From: Aquirickettsiella gammari
GTDB lineage: Bacteria > Pseudomonadota > Gammaproteobacteria > Diplorickettsiales > Diplorickettsiaceae
Direction of reading: 5' to 3'
DNA: 64,000 nucleotides
Assembly: GCA_963701065.1 (NCBI GenBank)
Contig: OY969558.1
Location: forward strand, 1,240,001-1,304,000
The translations under genes were made by a program, and so were the position numbers. Below, one piece after another: positions 63,187 through 64,000 of this stretch; positions within the stretch are counted from its first letter, which is position 1, and every line of letters begins with the position of its first letter. Under the pieces are notes generated by a model. That model was given only the letters and a program-made list of their open reading frames with translations, did not search any database and was not told where the DNA came from.

Positions 63187-64000
63187 ATGTCTGAAAAGAA
63201 ACAACGCGTAAATCACGACTCCGCTTGGAAAGATATTTTAGAGGCTTATTTTAAAGAGTTCATGGAATTTTTCTATCCAGAAATCGCACAGCAAATTGAT
63301 TGGCGAGCGCCCTATGAAACTTTAGATAATGAACTACAGTCTATTACAACGGATGCCATGATAGGCAAAACCTTTGTTGATAAATTAGTAAAAGTTAAAT
63401 CACTGCAAGGAAGAGAAGAAGTTGTATTAATCCATATTGAAGTCCAGGGACAGAAAGAAGAAGAATTTTCTAAACGATTATTTCAGTATTATTGCAAGCT
63501 TTTTAGCAAATACGATCAATCCATTTTAACCTTAGCGGTCCTGACAGATAGTCACCAAAGCTGGCATCCCAGTAATTATCAAAAGGAAGTTTTTGGCTTT
63601 TCGGTATTAACTTTCAATTTCAAAACGCATAAGTTACTTGATTATCAGGATAAAAAACCAGTATTAGCGCTTTCGAGTAATCCTTTTGCAATAGTAGTTT
63701 TAGTCCACCTGATTTTCTTAGAGACTAAAAAGGACCCTAAAGCTCGATTTCTGATGAAGCTGCGCTTGACTCGACTATTATATGATAAGGGTTGTGGCCG
63801 AGATTATGTAATAAATTTGCTTAAGGTGATAGATTGGGCGCTGGTTATACCCAAGGATTTAGAGTTAGAATATAAAGAGCAGCTCCATGAATTAGAAGAG
63901 GAGAAAAATATGAGTTATGTCACAAGTTTTGAACGACTAAGCCGGGAAGAAGGTCTGCAGCAAGGTCTGCAGCAAGGTCTGCGGCAAGGTTTGCAGCAAG
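63187..64000 (+). CDS. Rpn-family PD-(D/E)XK nuclease/transposase-like protein (3' end beyond window)
   Basis: A frame opens at 63187 with AAGGA about 9 bases upstream and is still open at the window end, so only 271 codons are visible. It contains the nuclease core: FVDKLVKVKSL (Asp) and VLIHIEVQGQKEE (the ExQ element), a central RLFQYYCKLFSKYDQ stretch and a C-terminal region ending in EEGLQQGLQQGLRQGLQQ. Rpn proteins promote RecA-independent recombination and are abundant in such genomes; the degraded gene at 31473-31986 is another member of the wider superfamily. It follows the L,D-transpeptidase gene by 157 bases. Confidence 0.82.
   Translation, partial: MSEKKQRVNHDSAWKDILEAYFKEFMEFFYPEIAQQIDWRAPYETLDNELQSITTDAMIGKTFVDKLVKVKSLQGREEVVLIHIEVQGQKEEEFSKRLFQYYCKLFSKYDQSILTLAVLTDSHQSWHPSNYQKEVFGFSVLTFNFKTHKLLDYQDKKPVLALSSNPFAIVVLVHLIFLETKKDPKARFLMKLRLTRLLYDKGCGRDYVINLLKVIDWALVIPKDLELEYKEQLHELEEEKNMSYVTSFERLSREEGLQQGLQQGLRQGLQQ
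63949..64000 (+). repeat. 12-bp tandem repeat encoding GLQQ units
   Basis: Four 12-base units (CAAGGTCTGCAG with single changes) run in frame from 63949 to 63996, with a fifth starting at the window edge. Each adds four residues (GLQQ) to the Rpn-family tail, so slippage changes length without a frameshift. Confidence 0.85.

Overview
The window looks like the chromosome of a host-adapted gammaproteobacterium of the order Legionellales, closest in style to Rickettsiella, Diplorickettsia or Coxiella. The basis is AT-rich DNA (I judge GC near 40%), a gammaproteobacterial housekeeping set in conserved blocks, and several eukaryotic-like genes (ankyrin repeats, permuted papain-like and zinc-protease signatures, Ser/Glu-rich C-termini) of the kind that Legionella and Coxiella deliver through Dot/Icm type IV secretion. 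No secretion-system gene is in the window, so delivery is inference. No rRNA, CRISPR array, integrase or intact insertion sequence was seen.

Layout. 1-4.0 kb: end of the ribosomal/RNA-polymerase operon (rpoA, rplQ), a stand-alone BarA-type Hpt protein, then prmB-asd. 4.0-6.0 kb: a small unknown gene followed by an AnkH-like effector candidate. 6.0-12.3 kb: the classical initiator-tRNA block (tRNA-fMet, rimP, nusA, infB, rbfA, truB), without rpsO-pnp after it. 12.5-17.3 kb: a tiny Asn-Pro-Gly repeat protein, efp, orn, plsY and a 716-residue orphan. 17.3-21 kb: tsaD divergent from rpsU-yqeY-dnaG, with no rpoD after it. 21-28.7 kb: two short unknown genes, ald with an M17 aminopeptidase, folD, serS and an OPT transporter. 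28.8-32.4 kb: two tandem ankyrin paralogues, a decayed Rpn-type gene and tRNA-Lys.

32.5-44.4 kb is an envelope region: ctpA, gpmI, a MATE exporter, the overlapping minus-strand run rodA-mltB-rlpA-GT87-lgt, and a divergent L,D-transpeptidase. 44.4-49.6 kb holds an RMD1-like protein, an HU-like protein with a basic tail, zapE, an alpha/beta hydrolase, a YadGH-type ABC exporter and hemH. 49.6-57.6 kb is the most unusual part: an 18-residue-repeat coiled-coil membrane protein, a DUF1704 (QEGLA/MATCAP-type) metallocarboxypeptidase homologue, an 838-residue orphan, and, divergent from it, a 1001-residue protein joining an M9-like zinc-protease site to ankyrin repeats and membrane helices. The two large divergent genes each carry a TTAA-N7-TTAA direct repeat 11 bases before a -10-like hexamer, a geometry like the PmrA box of Legionella and Coxiella. 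57.6-64 kb: a MagIII-like glycosylase, DUF3579, CYTH, a 58-residue protein coupled to rpoH, rpoH, ispG, a second L,D-transpeptidase, and an Rpn-family nuclease running off the window end through a 12-bp tandem repeat.

The housekeeping genes cover transcription, translation start and elongation, peptidoglycan remodelling and lipoprotein synthesis. The accessory genes (about one seventh of the window) are probable host-interaction factors set singly or in pairs between them. Several conserved neighbours are missing at their usual places (rpoD, rpsO-pnp, envC, the PBP2 gene), which fits rearrangement or loss in an intracellular lineage.
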